Assembly: GCA_030652315.1 (NCBI GenBank)
Contig: JAUSAX010000074.1
Location: forward strand, 1 to 55,456
Reading direction: 5' to 3'
DNA from: Afipia sp.
GTDB taxonomy: Bacteria; Pseudomonadota; Alphaproteobacteria; Rhizobiales; Xanthobacteraceae
DNA: 55,456 bases
Of the stretch, positions 41,990 through 51,696 are shown piece by piece; positions within the stretch are counted from its first letter, which is position 1; the number at the start of each line of letters is the position of its first letter. The position numbers and the translations under genes were made by a program. The notes beneath the pieces are model-generated. The model did not search any database. It was not told the origin of the DNA and saw nothing but the letters and a program-made list of their open reading frames with translations.

Positions 41990-43411
41990 ATGCCGATTCA
42001 AGTTCTGATGCCCGCGCTTTCGCCCACGATGGAAAAGGGCAACCTTTCCAAATGGCTGAAAAAAGAGGGCGAAGCCATCAAGTCCGGCGACGTCATCGCC
42101 GAGATTGAAACCGACAAAGCCACGATGGAAGTCGAGGCGACCGACGAGGGGACGCTCGGCAAAATCCTCGTCGCCGAAGGCACCAACGATGTCGCGGTCA
42201 ACACGCCGATCGCCACCATCCTGAGCGACGGCGAAAGTGCTGCCGATCTGGGCAAGGCACCAGCCGCCGCTGCGGTCAAGGCCCCGGAACCCAGCGTTAA
42301 TGTTCAGCATGAAGTTGAAGAGTCCCGTGCACCTGTCGGGGAAGGCAAGCCGCAGATCAGCGCTCCGGCTGCTGTCGCAGCCCCCGCGGCACCGGTTGAA
42401 CCCGATCCCGAAGTGCCGCCCGGCACCGAGATGGTGAAGATGACGGTGCGCGAAGCGCTCCGCGACGCTATGGCCGAGGAAATGCGCCGCGACGGCGACG
42501 TCTTCATCATGGGCGAAGAAGTCGCGGAATATCAGGGCGCGTACAAGATCACGCAAGGGCTGCTGCAGGAATTCGGCGCCAAGCGCGTAATCGATACGCC
42601 GATCACCGAGCATGGTTTCGCCGGCGTCGGCGTGGGTGCCGCGTTCGCCGGGCTGAAGCCCATCGTGGAGTTCATGACGTTCAACTTCGCGATGCAGGCG
42701 ATCGACCAGATCATCAACTCGGCGGCGAAGACGCTCTACATGTCCGGCGGCCAGATGGGCTGCTCGATCGTGTTCCGTGGTCCCAACGGCGCGGCTGCAC
42801 GCGTTGCCGCCCAGCACAGCCAGGATTATTCGGCGTGGTACTCGCAGATTCCGGGTCTGAAAGTCGTCTCGCCGTATTCGGCGGCGGACGCAAAGGGGCT
42901 GCTGAAAGCCGCGATCCGCGATCCGAACCCGGTGATCTTCCTCGAGAACGAAATTCTCTACGGTCACACCGGCGATGTGCCGAAGCTCGACGATTACGTC
43001 GTGCCGATCGGCAAGGCGCGTATCGCGCGCGCCGGCAAGGACGTGACTCTGGTTGCGTGGTCGAACGGCATGACCTACGCGCTGAACGCCGCCGATGAAC
43101 TCGCCAAGGAAGGCATCGAGGCCGAAGTCATCGATCTGCGCACGCTGCGTCCGCTCGACACCGAGACGATCATCAACTCGGTGAAGAAGACCGGACGTGC
43201 GGTCGCGGTCGAGGAAGGCTGGCAGCAGTCCGGCGTCGGCGCGGAAATCGCGGCGCGGATCATGGAGCAGGCCTTCGACTACCTCGACGCGCCTGTTGCG
43301 CGCGTCTCGGGCAAGGACGTGCCGATGCCGTACGCGGCTAATCTTGAAAAGCTTGCATTGCCGACGGTGGCGGAAGTCGTCGCCGCCGCCAAGGCCGTTT
43401 GTTATCGCTGA
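41990..43411 (+). CDS. pdhB: Pyruvate dehydrogenase E1 beta subunit with lipoyl domain
   Basis: Second E1 subunit of the PDH complex. The 473-residue protein is a fusion: an N-terminal lipoyl domain (residues 1-80) with the lipoylated Lys43 in [11 protein letters not shown], an Ala/Pro-rich linker (about 85-140), then the transketolase-like beta domain ([15 protein letters not shown] onward) and its C-terminal domain ([16 protein letters not shown]). This fused form is typical of alphaproteobacteria. The lipoyl domain closely resembles that of pdhC, 18 bp downstream. Confidence 0.96.
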   Translation: MPIQVLMPALSPTMEKGNLSKWLKKEGEAIKSGDVIAEIETDKATMEVEATDEGTLGKILVAEGTNDVAVNTPIATILSDGESAADLGKAPAAAAVKAPEPSVNVQHEVEESRAPVGEGKPQISAPAAVAAPAAPVEPDPEVPPGTEMVKMTVREALRDAMAEEMRRDGDVFIMGEEVAEYQGAYKITQGLLQEFGAKRVIDTPITEHGFAGVGVGAAFAGLKPIVEFMTFNFAMQAIDQIINSAAKTLYMSGGQMGCSIVFRGPNGAAARVAAQHSQDYSAWYSQIPGLKVVSPYSAADAKGLLKAAIRDPNPVIFLENEILYGHTGDVPKLDDYVVPIGKARIARAGKDVTLVAWSNGMTYALNAADELAKEGIEAEVIDLRTLRPLDTETIINSVKKTGRAVAVEEGWQQSGVGAEIAARIMEQAFDYLDAPVARVSGKDVPMPYAANLEKLALPTVAEVVAAAKAVCYR

Positions 43412-43429
43412 GAGAGCAGGACCTGGATC

Positions 43430-44782
43430 ATGCCGATCAACATTCTGATGCCTGCGCTGTCTCCGACCATGGAGAAGGGAAACCTTTCCAAGTGGCTCAA
43501 GAAGGAAGGCGACAAGGTGAAATCCGGCGACGTGATCGCCGAGATCGAGACCGACAAGGCGACGATGGAAGTCGAAGCCGTCGATGAAGGCACCATCGCG
43601 AAGATCCTTGTGCCGGAAGGCACGCAGGATGTTCCGGTCAACAATATCATCGCGGTACTCGCGAGCGATGGCGAAGACGTGAAGGCTGCGGGAGCAGGGG
43701 CTGCATCAGCGCCGCCTGCGAAATCCGAAGCACCAAAAGCTGACGCTCCGAAGGCTGCGGCACCTGCAGCAGCGTCAGCACCTGCTGCGCCGGCACCAGC
43801 AAAGGCTGCTCCACAAGCCGCACCGGCCGCCGCGTCTGCCAGCAACGGTGCGCGTGTGTTCTCGTCGCCACTGGCACGACGTCTTGCGAAGGAAGCCGGG
43901 ATCGATCTGTCCCGGGTGAACGGCTCGGGGCCGCATGGCCGCGTGGTTGCACGCGACGTGGACGAAGCGAAATCCGGCAAGGGCCTCAAGCCCGCTGCGA
44001 GCGCAGTCGCTCCAGCCGCTGGCGCCGTCGGCACGCCGGCGATATCCGATCAGCAGATTCTCGCGCTGTATGAGGAAGGCAAGTACGAAAGCGTCCCACA
44101 CGACTCGATGCGCCGGACCATCGCGCAGCGTCTCACCGCGGCGACGAATTCGATGCCGACGTTCTACCTGACGGTGGATTGCGATCTCGGCAAGCTCAAC
44201 TCGGCCCGCGAAGAGATCAACGCTGCCGCGGGCAAGGACAAGGACGGCAAGCCGCTCTACAAGCTCTCGGTCAACGACTTCGTCATCAAGGCGATGGCGC
44301 TGGCGCTGCAGAAAATTCCCGAGGCCAACGTGTCGTGGACCGAGGCGGCGATGCTTCGCCACAGGCATTCGGACATCGGCGTCGCTGTGGCTCTGCCGTT
44401 CGGTCTGATCACGCCGATCATCCGTCAGGCCGAGATCAAGTCGCTGTCGGCGATCTCCAGCGAGATGAAGGACCTTGCCGCACGCGCAAAAGCCAAGAAG
44501 CTCAAGCCGAACGAATATCAGGGCGGCACATCTTCGGTGTCGAACCTCGGCATGTATGGCATCAAGGATTTCACTGCGGTAATCAATCCGCCGCAGTCTT
44601 CGATCCTTGCGGTCGGTACAGGTGAGGAACGAGCGATCGTGCGCAACGGCCAGATCGTGGCGGCCTCCATGATGAGCGTGACGTTGTCCTGCGATCATCG
44701 TGCCATTGATGGCGCGCTTGGTGCGGAACTGATCACTGCGTTCAAGAAGTTGATCGAAAATCCGGTGATGATGGTGGTGTGA
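43430..44782 (+). CDS. pdhC: Dihydrolipoamide acetyltransferase (E2 of PDH)
   Basis: Core of the PDH complex; moves the acetyl group from lipoate to CoA. The 450-residue protein has one lipoyl domain (residues 1-80, Lys43 in [11 protein letters not shown]), an Ala/Pro/Lys linker (about 85-140), the E3/E1-binding domain ([17 protein letters not shown] to VVARDV) and the catalytic domain ending with [16 protein letters not shown], which holds the active-site His. AGAGCAGGA precedes the start. Confidence 0.96.
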   Translation: MPINILMPALSPTMEKGNLSKWLKKEGDKVKSGDVIAEIETDKATMEVEAVDEGTIAKILVPEGTQDVPVNNIIAVLASDGEDVKAAGAGAASAPPAKSEAPKADAPKAAAPAAASAPAAPAPAKAAPQAAPAAASASNGARVFSSPLARRLAKEAGIDLSRVNGSGPHGRVVARDVDEAKSGKGLKPAASAVAPAAGAVGTPAISDQQILALYEEGKYESVPHDSMRRTIAQRLTAATNSMPTFYLTVDCDLGKLNSAREEINAAAGKDKDGKPLYKLSVNDFVIKAMALALQKIPEANVSWTEAAMLRHRHSDIGVAVALPFGLITPIIRQAEIKSLSAISSEMKDLAARAKAKKLKPNEYQGGTSSVSNLGMYGIKDFTAVINPPQSSILAVGTGEERAIVRNGQIVAASMMSVTLSCDHRAIDGALGAELITAFKKLIENPVMMVV

Positions 44783-44804
44783 CGGACCGGCGCGGGAGAT
44801 TCCG

Positions 44805-45236
44805 ATGAGGCTCTTTGGCGTCGTTCTTCTCGCGGGTCTGCTGTCGTTGATCGTCGGCGTCGGCGTCACCATCGCGATCAACGCGATTGCGCCGTGCTAC
44901 AGCGACAAGGCCGGATGCGGCATGGCCGAGGCCTACCGTTTCTTCTTTGTGCCGGGCTTCGTGTTGCTGGGAATGGTGGCCTTCGGAATTTCCGCCGCTG
45001 GCAAGAAGCGCGAGCGACCGCTCTGGCTGACGCTGATCACGCTGTGTCTGGTGCCTGTGTTTCTTTTTCTGTTTGCCGTCGGCACGGATCTGTCGTCGGG
45101 GCGCACCACGAGCCAATCGGACATTTCGGATTCATTACTGGCCGCGCTCGCGTATTTGTCAGTCATTTTTGTGCAGTGGCGGCTGATCCGCGATTTTCTG
45201 CGCCGGCGTGAGGCCGCATTGCAGGCTGCAGCATGA
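44805..45236 (+). CDS. Small polytopic membrane protein, unknown
   Basis: I do not recognise the family. The 143-residue product has about four hydrophobic segments (residues 2-27, 43-63, 70-92, 104-125) and a short charged C-terminal tail. It starts 22 bp after pdhC and overlaps the next gene by 4 bp (ATGA), so it is probably co-transcribed with the PDH genes. No catalytic motif is visible. Confidence 0.72.
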   Translation: MRLFGVVLLAGLLSLIVGVGVTIAINAIAPCYSDKAGCGMAEAYRFFFVPGFVLLGMVAFGISAAGKKRERPLWLTLITLCLVPVFLFLFAVGTDLSSGRTTSQSDISDSLLAALAYLSVIFVQWRLIRDFLRRREAALQAAA

Positions 45237-45508
45237 CGATGGCTGTCAAAACGGACATCAAAACCTCATGGCCCTGGATCACGATGCTGCTGGCCGTAGC
45301 CGTGGTGCTTAATCCGGTCGGGCTGGATTTTCTGCACGGCGCGTTTATGTCCAACGAGCAGTTGTCACGAAGCATTGCGCGGCCGATCGTGTTCATGATC
45401 GGCGGCGTGCTCGGTGTTTTATGCATGCTGGAATTTGGCATCAGGCAACATCTGGTAAAGAAGCAACTAGCAGCGGTTTCAGCTAGCCGTGACAGAGGCC
45501 CGCTCTGA
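45233..45508 (+). CDS. Small membrane protein, unknown
   Basis: The 91-residue product has two hydrophobic segments (about residues 10-28 and 50-68) and a basic C-terminus. It starts in an ATGA overlap with the previous gene and lies 11 bp before the SGNH-like gene. Not recognised; the tight spacing supports it as a real gene. Confidence 0.65.
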   Translation: MTMAVKTDIKTSWPWITMLLAVAVVLNPVGLDFLHGAFMSNEQLSRSIARPIVFMIGGVLGVLCMLEFGIRQHLVKKQLAAVSASRDRGPL

Positions 45509-45519
45509 CGAGACCGACG

Positions 45520-46317
45520 ATGCCCAGGAAGATAAGATGGATACAGTCGGTGCTTGCTGGCGCGGTCATGGTTCTGTGCGCCGGCGCGGCTGCGAACGCG
45601 CAGATCAGGCCGAAGGTCGTCAAGCTGAACGACGAGCCGAAAAATGTGTTGTTCGTCGGCAATAGCTATTTTTACTACAACAACAGCCTGCACAATCACG
45701 TGCTCAATCTGCTGCGCAGCGCCGATCCCGGCAACACCTTCAACGCGACGTCCGCGACCATCAGCGATGCGCCGTTGAGCCAGCACGATATCAATGCCCT
45801 TCTTTCATCGCATAAGCGGCATTCCTCGTCGGGGGCGGACGGTGGCAATCGCCAACGGTTCGACGCTGTGATTATGATGGATTGCAGCTGGTGTTCGACT
45901 GAACCACAGCGCAAGCCGACATTCGCGGAGACTGTCGCGAAGGACAGCGCCATCGTCCGCAAGCATGGCGCACAGCCGATCCTGTTCATGACATGGGCCT
46001 ACGCCGACAAACCCGAGATGACCGAGAGGCTGGCGGATGTCTACACGGCTGCGGGCAACGCCAACGACGCACTCGTTATTCCAGCAGGACTTACGTTCGC
46101 GCGGGCGCGTACGCTACGACCTGAGCTCGTTCTCAATGTGCCGGACAAGAGTCATCCAAGTCTGGCCGGCACATACTTGGCTGCCTGCGTCGTGATGGCC
46201 TCGGTCTATCGGCGCTCGCCGGTCGGCAACACCTATCACGCGGATCTCGACGACAAGACAGCGGCCTTTCTTCAAGAGGTCGCGTGGGCAACAGTGCAAG
46301 ACTACTATCGACAATAG
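45520..46317 (+). CDS. Exported SGNH/GDSL-hydrolase-like protein
   Basis: Probable secreted esterase or acetyl-hydrolase; substrate unknown. The 265-residue product has a signal peptide (VLAGAVMVLCAGAAANA, cut near residue 27), block I with the candidate nucleophile Ser49 in LFVGNSYFYYNNS, and block V DKSHPS with Asp209 and His212. The blocks between are weak. It sits between pdhC and lpdA, 15 bp before the lpdA reading frame and on the same strand. Confidence 0.75.
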   Translation: MPRKIRWIQSVLAGAVMVLCAGAAANAQIRPKVVKLNDEPKNVLFVGNSYFYYNNSLHNHVLNLLRSADPGNTFNATSATISDAPLSQHDINALLSSHKRHSSSGADGGNRQRFDAVIMMDCSWCSTEPQRKPTFAETVAKDSAIVRKHGAQPILFMTWAYADKPEMTERLADVYTAAGNANDALVIPAGLTFARARTLRPELVLNVPDKSHPSLAGTYLAACVVMASVYRRSPVGNTYHADLDDKTAAFLQEVAWATVQDYYRQ

Positions 46318-46344
46318 TGCGCCATCGGGCGAATGGAGTTCTTT

Positions 46345-47778
46345 ATGGCTGATACATCTTTCGACGTTGTCGTGATCGGTTCGGGGCCGGGCGGCTATGT
46401 GACGGCGATCCGCGCCGCGCAACTCGGCTTCAAGACCGCCATTGTCGAGAAGGCGTATCTCGGCGGCATTTGCAACAACTGGGGCTGCATCCCGACCAAG
46501 GCGCTGCTGCGCTCGGCGGAAATCTATCACTACATGAAGCACGCCAAGGACTACGGCCTGTCGGCGGATAACGTGTCGTTCGATCCGAAGGCTGTGATCG
46601 CGCGCTCGCGCGGCGTGGTGAAGCGCCTCAACGGCGGCGTCGAATACCTGATGAACAAGAACAAGATCACGATCATCTGGGGCGAGGCGACGCTGCAAGA
46701 AGCTGGTAACGGCAGCGGCAAGTTCACGGTGAAGAAAACCGAGGCGGCTGCGCCCAAGGGCGCGCTGGGCGAGGGCGCATACACCGCCAAGCACATCATC
46801 GTCGCGACCGGTGCGCGTCCGCGTGTGCTGCCGGGCCTTGAGCCCGACAAGAAACTGGTCTGGACTTATTTTGAGGCGATGAACCCCGACAAGATGCCGA
46901 AGTCGCTGCTGGTGGTCGGCTCCGGCGCCATCGGCATTGAGTTCGCGTCGTTCTATCGCACCATGGGTGCGGAGGTGACCGTCGTCGAAGTGCTGCCGCA
47001 AATCCTTCCCGTCGAGGATGCCGAGATCGCGGGCTTCGCGCGCAAGCAGTTTGAGAAGCAGGGCTTCAAGATTCTTGCAAACACGAAGGTCACCAAGCTC
47101 GACAAGAAGGCCGACAGCGTGGTCGCGACCATCGATGACGGCAAGGGCAAGCCGCAGACTGTTGAGTTCGATCGCGTGATTTCAGCGGTCGGCGTCGTCG
47201 GCAACATCGAGGGCTTCGGGCTCGAGAAGCTCGGCGTGAAAACCGATCGCGGCTGCATCGTCATCGACGGTTACGGCAAGACCAACGTGCCCGGCATCTA
47301 TGCCATCGGCGACGTCGCCGGTCCGCCGATGCTGGCACATAAGGCCGAGCACGAAGGCGTGATCTGCGTCGAAGCGATCAAAGGTCTTCACCCGCATCCG
47401 ATGGACAAGACGCTGATCCCGGGCTGCACCTATTGCCATCCGCAGATCGCATCGGTCGGCCTCACCGAAGCGAAGGCGAAAGAGGCGGGCAAGGACGTCC
47501 GTATTGGCCGCTTCCCGTTCGTCGGCAACGGCAAGGCCATCGCGCAAGGCGAAGACCAGGGCATGGTGAAAGTGATCTTCGACAAGAAGACCGGCCAGCT
47601 TCTCGGCGCGCACATGGTTGGCCACGAAGTCACCGAGCTGATCCAGGGCTTCGTCGTCGCGATGAATCTCGAGACCACCGAGGAAGAACTCTTCCACACC
47701 ATCTTCCCGCATCCGACGATTTCGGAAACCATGAAGGAAGCGGTGCTGGACGCCTACGGGCGTGTGCTGAACATGTAA
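46345..47778 (+). CDS. lpdA: Dihydrolipoamide dehydrogenase (E3)
   Basis: Flavoprotein that reoxidises dihydrolipoamide with NAD for the PDH complex. The 477-residue protein has the FAD motif IGSGPGGYV, redox cysteines Cys43 and Cys48 (GGICNNWGCIPTK), the NAD motif VVGSGAIGIEFASF, the second FAD motif GIYAIGDVAGPPMLAHKAEHEG, and the C-terminal HTIFPHPTISE with the catalytic His. ATG 46345 has GGAG 6 bp upstream; ATG 46333 would add four residues. Confidence 0.96.
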   Translation: MADTSFDVVVIGSGPGGYVTAIRAAQLGFKTAIVEKAYLGGICNNWGCIPTKALLRSAEIYHYMKHAKDYGLSADNVSFDPKAVIARSRGVVKRLNGGVEYLMNKNKITIIWGEATLQEAGNGSGKFTVKKTEAAAPKGALGEGAYTAKHIIVATGARPRVLPGLEPDKKLVWTYFEAMNPDKMPKSLLVVGSGAIGIEFASFYRTMGAEVTVVEVLPQILPVEDAEIAGFARKQFEKQGFKILANTKVTKLDKKADSVVATIDDGKGKPQTVEFDRVISAVGVVGNIEGFGLEKLGVKTDRGCIVIDGYGKTNVPGIYAIGDVAGPPMLAHKAEHEGVICVEAIKGLHPHPMDKTLIPGCTYCHPQIASVGLTEAKAKEAGKDVRIGRFPFVGNGKAIAQGEDQGMVKVIFDKKTGQLLGAHMVGHEVTELIQGFVVAMNLETTEEELFHTIFPHPTISETMKEAVLDAYGRVLNM

Positions 47779-47857
47779 CCGTCAGCTTGCAATTGTCGTC
47801 ACATCTGTGCTGTTTCACGGCGGCGTTAGTTGCTGCTTCAAATCCGGGGAACATGTG

Positions 47858-48457
47858 ATGCAAGCCGAAGATGCTGCTGAAATGATGGATCAGGACAAGC
47901 AGAGCGACACCTTCAAGCAGAGGGCGGCTATCGGGATTGCGATCCTCGCGATGCTGCTTGCGATCACGAGCCTCGGCGGCTCGAATGCCGGCAAGGAAGC
48001 GACGAACAACAATATCTATGCGTCGAATTTCTATGCGTTCTTTCAAGCCAAGAATATTCGCCAGACCGAAATCGGTCTGGCGGCTGATGCATTCGAACTG
48101 GCTTTTCTCAAGGAGGCTGGCCTCGACGATCAGGCCAAGGCGGCGATCAAGGCGAAAGCCGATGACTATCGCAAAATCGTCGAACGATACGAGTCCGAAC
48201 CGGAGACAGGTGAGGGCAAGAAGGAACTGATCGCGCGCGCCAAGGAGTTCGAGCAAAAGCGGGATCACGCTCTCAAGCAGGATCCGTATTTCGACTACGC
48301 CGAGGCACTGCTTCAAATCGCGATTGTTCTGATTTCCGTTTCGATTGTTGCAACACTGCCGTGGCTGGCCTTTATGGGTGGTACGGTCGGACTTGTCGGA
48401 GCAGCCCTAATGGTCAATGGCTACCTGTTGCTGATCGAAATTCCTTTTATGTCTTGA
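47858..48457 (+). CDS. DUF4337-type membrane protein
   Basis: The 199-residue product has an N-terminal helix (about residues 25-40, AAIGIAILAMLLAITSLG), a polar middle (SNAGKEATNNNIYASNFYAFFQAKNIRQ) with predicted coiled coil, and two C-terminal hydrophobic segments (about 148-195). The layout fits DUF4337, whose function is unknown. ATG 47858 has GGGGA upstream; a TTG-type start at 47807 is less likely. Confidence 0.75.
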   Translation: MQAEDAAEMMDQDKQSDTFKQRAAIGIAILAMLLAITSLGGSNAGKEATNNNIYASNFYAFFQAKNIRQTEIGLAADAFELAFLKEAGLDDQAKAAIKAKADDYRKIVERYESEPETGEGKKELIARAKEFEQKRDHALKQDPYFDYAEALLQIAIVLISVSIVATLPWLAFMGGTVGLVGAALMVNGYLLLIEIPFMS

Positions 48458-48496
48458 TCGACTAGGTTCGAGGCTTCTGAAATTGCGGAGATATCA

Positions 48497-48775
48497 ATGA
48501 ACGACGCACAGGCATTTTTCAGCCAGCCGGGGGTTGGTTTCTTCACCATGCTCCTGATTGGAGCCATCGCCGGATGGATCGCGGAGCGGGTGACCGAGTC
48601 CGACCACGGTATCTTCACCAACATTCTGGTCGGCATCGCGGGGTCGTTCGTTGGCGCCAAGCTCGCCGAAATCGGGCAAATCGCCGTGTTTGGCTTCTGG
48701 CGTACGCTAATTTCAGCGGCAATCGGCGCGGTCCTTCTGCTGTTTGCCTGGCGCATGATCCGCGGCCGGCGATAA
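48497..48775 (+). CDS. GlsB/YeaQ/YmgE-family membrane protein
   Basis: Small inner membrane protein of the family once called transglycosylase-associated, often stress induced. The 92-residue product has three hydrophobic segments and the conserved GAIAGWIAERV, GIFTNILVGIAGSFVG and TLISAAIGAVLLL motifs. A good site (GCGGAGA) precedes the ATG. The 272 bp after it hold the ilvD leader and no gene I can see. Confidence 0.85.
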   Translation: MNDAQAFFSQPGVGFFTMLLIGAIAGWIAERVTESDHGIFTNILVGIAGSFVGAKLAEIGQIAVFGFWRTLISAAIGAVLLLFAWRMIRGRR

Positions 48776-49047
48776 CCGCTCAGCTTCCTCCAGTCTTACC
48801 CTACGTCATAAACGGGCAGTCGCGGCATCGTTGCCGCGCTGCAACGGATGTTGCTTGCGTACAACACTTCGTGAACATTTAACCGTCGCCCCAGCAAGCG
48901 CTTGCGCGCGCCGCGATTTAGCCACACGCCTCCATGAGATCATTGTTCGTAGGCTAAACGCCACGGCATTTGCGAAGGTGTTGGAAAAACCTCCCATTTT
49001 CAGGGGTTTTCTGGATCTCACGGAGTGGCCGCGGGACAGGGTTCACG

Positions 49048-50772
49048 ATGGACGCGAAGAGCAACATCAAGGCGCGACTCCCAAGCCGTCACGTGACGGA
49101 AGGACCCACGCGCGCGCCCCATCGCTCCTACCTCTATGCCATGGGCCTCACCACCGAGCAGATCCACCAGCCGTTCGTCGGCGTGGCGTCCTGCTGGAAC
49201 GAGGCCGCTCCCTGCAACATTTCCCTGATGCGTCAGGCCCAGGCCGCCAAAAAGGGTGTCGCCGCCGCCCACGGCACCCCGCGCGAGTTCTGCACCATCA
49301 CCGTGACCGACGGTATCGCCATGGGGCACGACGGCATGCGCTCGTCGCTCCCGTCGCGCGAAACCATTGCGGATTCGGTGGAATTGACCGTTCGCGGCCA
49401 TGCCTATGACGCCCTGATCGGGCTCGCGGGCTGCGACAAGTCCTTGCCCGGCATGATGATGGCCATGCTGCGCCTCAACGTGCCGTCGATTTTCATCTAC
49501 GGCGGGTCGATCCTGCCCGGCAACTTCCGCGGCCAGCAGGTCACCGTCCAGGATATGTTCGAGGCGGTCGGCAAGCATTCGGTCGGCGAAATGTCCGACG
49601 AGGATCTGGACGAAATCGAGCGGGTGGCGTGCCCGTCGGCCGGTGCCTGCGGCGCCCAGTTCACCGCCAACACCATGGCGACCGTGTCCGAGGCCATCGG
49701 GCTTGCCCTGCCGTATTCGGCGGGCGCCCCGGCGCCTTACGAAATCCGCGACGCATTTTGCATGGCGGCGGGCGAAAAGATCATGGAGTTGATCGCGCTG
49801 AACATCCGTCCGCGCGACATCGTTACCCGTAAGGCATTGGAAAATGCGGCCGCCGTGGTCGCAGCGTCGGGCGGCTCGACCAATGCTGCGTTGCATCTGC
49901 CGGCAATGGCGCACGAATGCGGGATTGAATTCGATCTGTTCGACGTTGCCGAAATCTTCAAAAAGACACCGTATATCGCGGATTTGAAGCCGGGCGGTCG
50001 TTATGTCGCCAAAGACATGTTCGAGGCTGGTGGAATACCGCTTCTGATGAAGACGCTCTTGGACAACGGTTACTTGCACGGCGACTGCATGACGGTCACC
50101 GGGCGCACGATCGCCGAAAACCTCAAGAGCGTGAAATGGAATCCTCATCAGGATGTGGTGCGTCCTGCCGATAATCCGATCACCGTGACCGGTGGCGTGG
50201 TCGGCATGAAAGGTAATCTCGCGCCGGATGGTGCGATCGTGAAAGTCGCTGGAATGTCGGTGTTGCAGTTCACGGGACCCGCGCGTTGCTTCGATTGCGA
50301 AGAAGACGCGTTCGAATCCGTGAACAAGAAGACCTACAAGGAAGGCGAAGTCCTCGTGATCCGCTACGAGGGCCCCAAGGGCGGCCCCGGCATGCGCGAA
50401 ATGCTGCAGACCACGGCGGCTCTCACCGGCCAGGGCATGGGCGGCAAGGTTGCTCTCATCACAGACGGACGTTTTTCGGGAGCCACCCGCGGCTTCTGCG
50501 TCGGCCATGTCGGGCCGGAGGCCGCCGTCGGCGGCCCGATCGGGCTGATCCGCGACGGCGACATCATCGAACTCGACGCAGTCAACGGCACTCTCAACGT
50601 CAAGCTGACGGATGCCGAACTGGCCGAGCGCAGGAAGGCCTGGAAGCCGCGTGAAACCAAGGTCGGCTCCGGGGTACTCTGGAAATATGCCCAGCAGGTC
50701 GGCCCGGCGGTCAAGGGTGCGGTGACCCATCCCGGCGGGTCGGCTGAGAAAGTGTGTTATGCGGACATCTGA
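49048..50772 (+). CDS. ilvD: Dihydroxy-acid dehydratase
   Basis: Fe-S dehydratase, third step of valine and isoleucine synthesis. The 574-residue protein has the cluster-binding cysteines in [20 protein letters not shown] and [15 protein letters not shown], plus [17 protein letters not shown] near the C-terminus. I chose the ATG at 49048 ([17 protein letters not shown]); an upstream ATG at 48970 adds 26 poorly conserved residues. Its 3' end overlaps the next gene by 14 bp. Confidence 0.96.
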   Translation: MDAKSNIKARLPSRHVTEGPTRAPHRSYLYAMGLTTEQIHQPFVGVASCWNEAAPCNISLMRQAQAAKKGVAAAHGTPREFCTITVTDGIAMGHDGMRSSLPSRETIADSVELTVRGHAYDALIGLAGCDKSLPGMMMAMLRLNVPSIFIYGGSILPGNFRGQQVTVQDMFEAVGKHSVGEMSDEDLDEIERVACPSAGACGAQFTANTMATVSEAIGLALPYSAGAPAPYEIRDAFCMAAGEKIMELIALNIRPRDIVTRKALENAAAVVAASGGSTNAALHLPAMAHECGIEFDLFDVAEIFKKTPYIADLKPGGRYVAKDMFEAGGIPLLMKTLLDNGYLHGDCMTVTGRTIAENLKSVKWNPHQDVVRPADNPITVTGGVVGMKGNLAPDGAIVKVAGMSVLQFTGPARCFDCEEDAFESVNKKTYKEGEVLVIRYEGPKGGPGMREMLQTTAALTGQGMGGKVALITDGRFSGATRGFCVGHVGPEAAVGGPIGLIRDGDIIELDAVNGTLNVKLTDAELAERRKAWKPRETKVGSGVLWKYAQQVGPAVKGAVTHPGGSAEKVCYADI

Positions 50773-51580
50773 GCGCATTGGCATCGTTGCCGCCCTGACG
50801 GTCGCGATTTTAGCGGCGGGTCCGGCGGTTGCCTTTGAGGGCACGTCGCCCGGCAATCAGGACGCCGCGCTGCCGGTCGTTGCCGCTCCGAGCGGCGTCG
50901 CTGTCCTGAAGAAGCCGGTTCCTCCCGCCGATATCCCGCAGGCGTCGCTGACCGCCTTGCAGTATGCCGCCGAGGGCGGTCATCCGGTGGCGCAGTGGAA
51001 ACTCGGCCGCATGTACGCCAAGGGCGACGGCGTGGCGCAGGACGATCTGCGCGCCTACGACTATTTCAGCAAGATCGCGAACGCCCATGCGGAAGACAGC
51101 CCGACCGCGCCGCAGGCAGCCATCGTCGCCAATGCCTTTGTGGCGCTGGGACGGTATTACGTCTCGGGCATTCCGAATTCGCGTGTGAAGGCCGATCCGG
51201 AGCGGGCGCGGGAAATGTTCTCCTACGCCGCGTCGTATTTCGGCAATGCCGAAGCCCAGTACAATCTGGCGCGGATGTATATCGACGGCGTCGGCATGCC
51301 GCGCGATTCAAAGTACGGAATTCGCTGGCTCGGTCTGGCCGCCCGAAAGGGACAGCATCAGGCGCAGGCGCTGCTCGGCCAGATGCTGTTCAACGGCGAT
51401 CGCTCGCAGCGTCAGGCAGCCCGCGGCCTGATGTGGCTGACGCTGGCGCAGGACAGCGCCGGGCCTGACGAGACCTGGATCAAGGACAGCTACAAGACCG
51501 CGCTCGCCAAGGCGTCCGAGGACGACCGGGCGATGGCATTGCAGATGCTGGAGCGCTGGGTTCAGGGCCGCCGGGATTGA
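50759..51580 (+). CDS. exoR: ExoR-like periplasmic Sel1-repeat protein
   Basis: Probable homologue of rhizobial ExoR, a periplasmic protein that holds the ExoS-ChvI two-component system off and so controls exopolysaccharide and motility. The 273-residue product has a signal peptide ([17 protein letters not shown]) and several Sel1/TPR-like repeats, for example [37 protein letters not shown] and [15 protein letters not shown]. Length matches ExoR. Its ATG lies inside the last codons of ilvD. The symbol is by similarity only. Confidence 0.78.
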   Translation: MRTSERIGIVAALTVAILAAGPAVAFEGTSPGNQDAALPVVAAPSGVAVLKKPVPPADIPQASLTALQYAAEGGHPVAQWKLGRMYAKGDGVAQDDLRAYDYFSKIANAHAEDSPTAPQAAIVANAFVALGRYYVSGIPNSRVKADPERAREMFSYAASYFGNAEAQYNLARMYIDGVGMPRDSKYGIRWLGLAARKGQHQAQALLGQMLFNGDRSQRQAARGLMWLTLAQDSAGPDETWIKDSYKTALAKASEDDRAMALQMLERWVQGRRD

Positions 51581-51597
51581 GGGCCATCCGCTGTGCC

Positions 51598-51693
51598 GTC
51601 ACCCTGAGGTGGCGAGCGTAGCGAAGCCCTCGAAGGGCGACGGCAGAGCCATCCTTCGAGGCTCGCCGAAGGCGGCTCGCACCTCAGGATGAC
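51598..51693. repeat. Palindromic repeat, family shared with 36265-36360 (copy 2)
   Basis: Ends GTCACCCTGAGGT and ACCTCAGGATGAC pair with one mismatch, and inner arms around CCTCGAAGG and CCTTCGAGG pair. It fills the gap between convergent exoR-like and xth genes and shares end and inner arm sequences with 36265-36360. Confidence 0.8.
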
Positions 51694-51696
51694 GCT

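Noticed and set aside
41990..43680. Recent gene conversion between the lipoyl domains of pdhB and pdhC
   Set aside because: The proteins are nearly alike over 80 residues, but the DNA differs at many third codon positions, so selection on the protein explains the likeness.
43689..43853. Ala/Pro-rich repeats in pdhC as a tandem repeat element
   Set aside because: This is the flexible linker between the lipoyl and binding domains, normal for E2 proteins.
48985..49011. Small hairpin before ilvD as an attenuator
   Set aside because: The stem is short, AT-rich and bulged, and no leader peptide rich in Val, Leu or Ile codons is evident.
49018..50856. Long open frame (612 codons) on the - strand opposite ilvD
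   Set aside because: It mirrors the whole ilvD gene in a high-GC genome, has no recognisable domain, and ilvD has all its cluster cysteines. The same holds for the long - strand frames opposite glnS (16029-17480) and pyrH (5-832).
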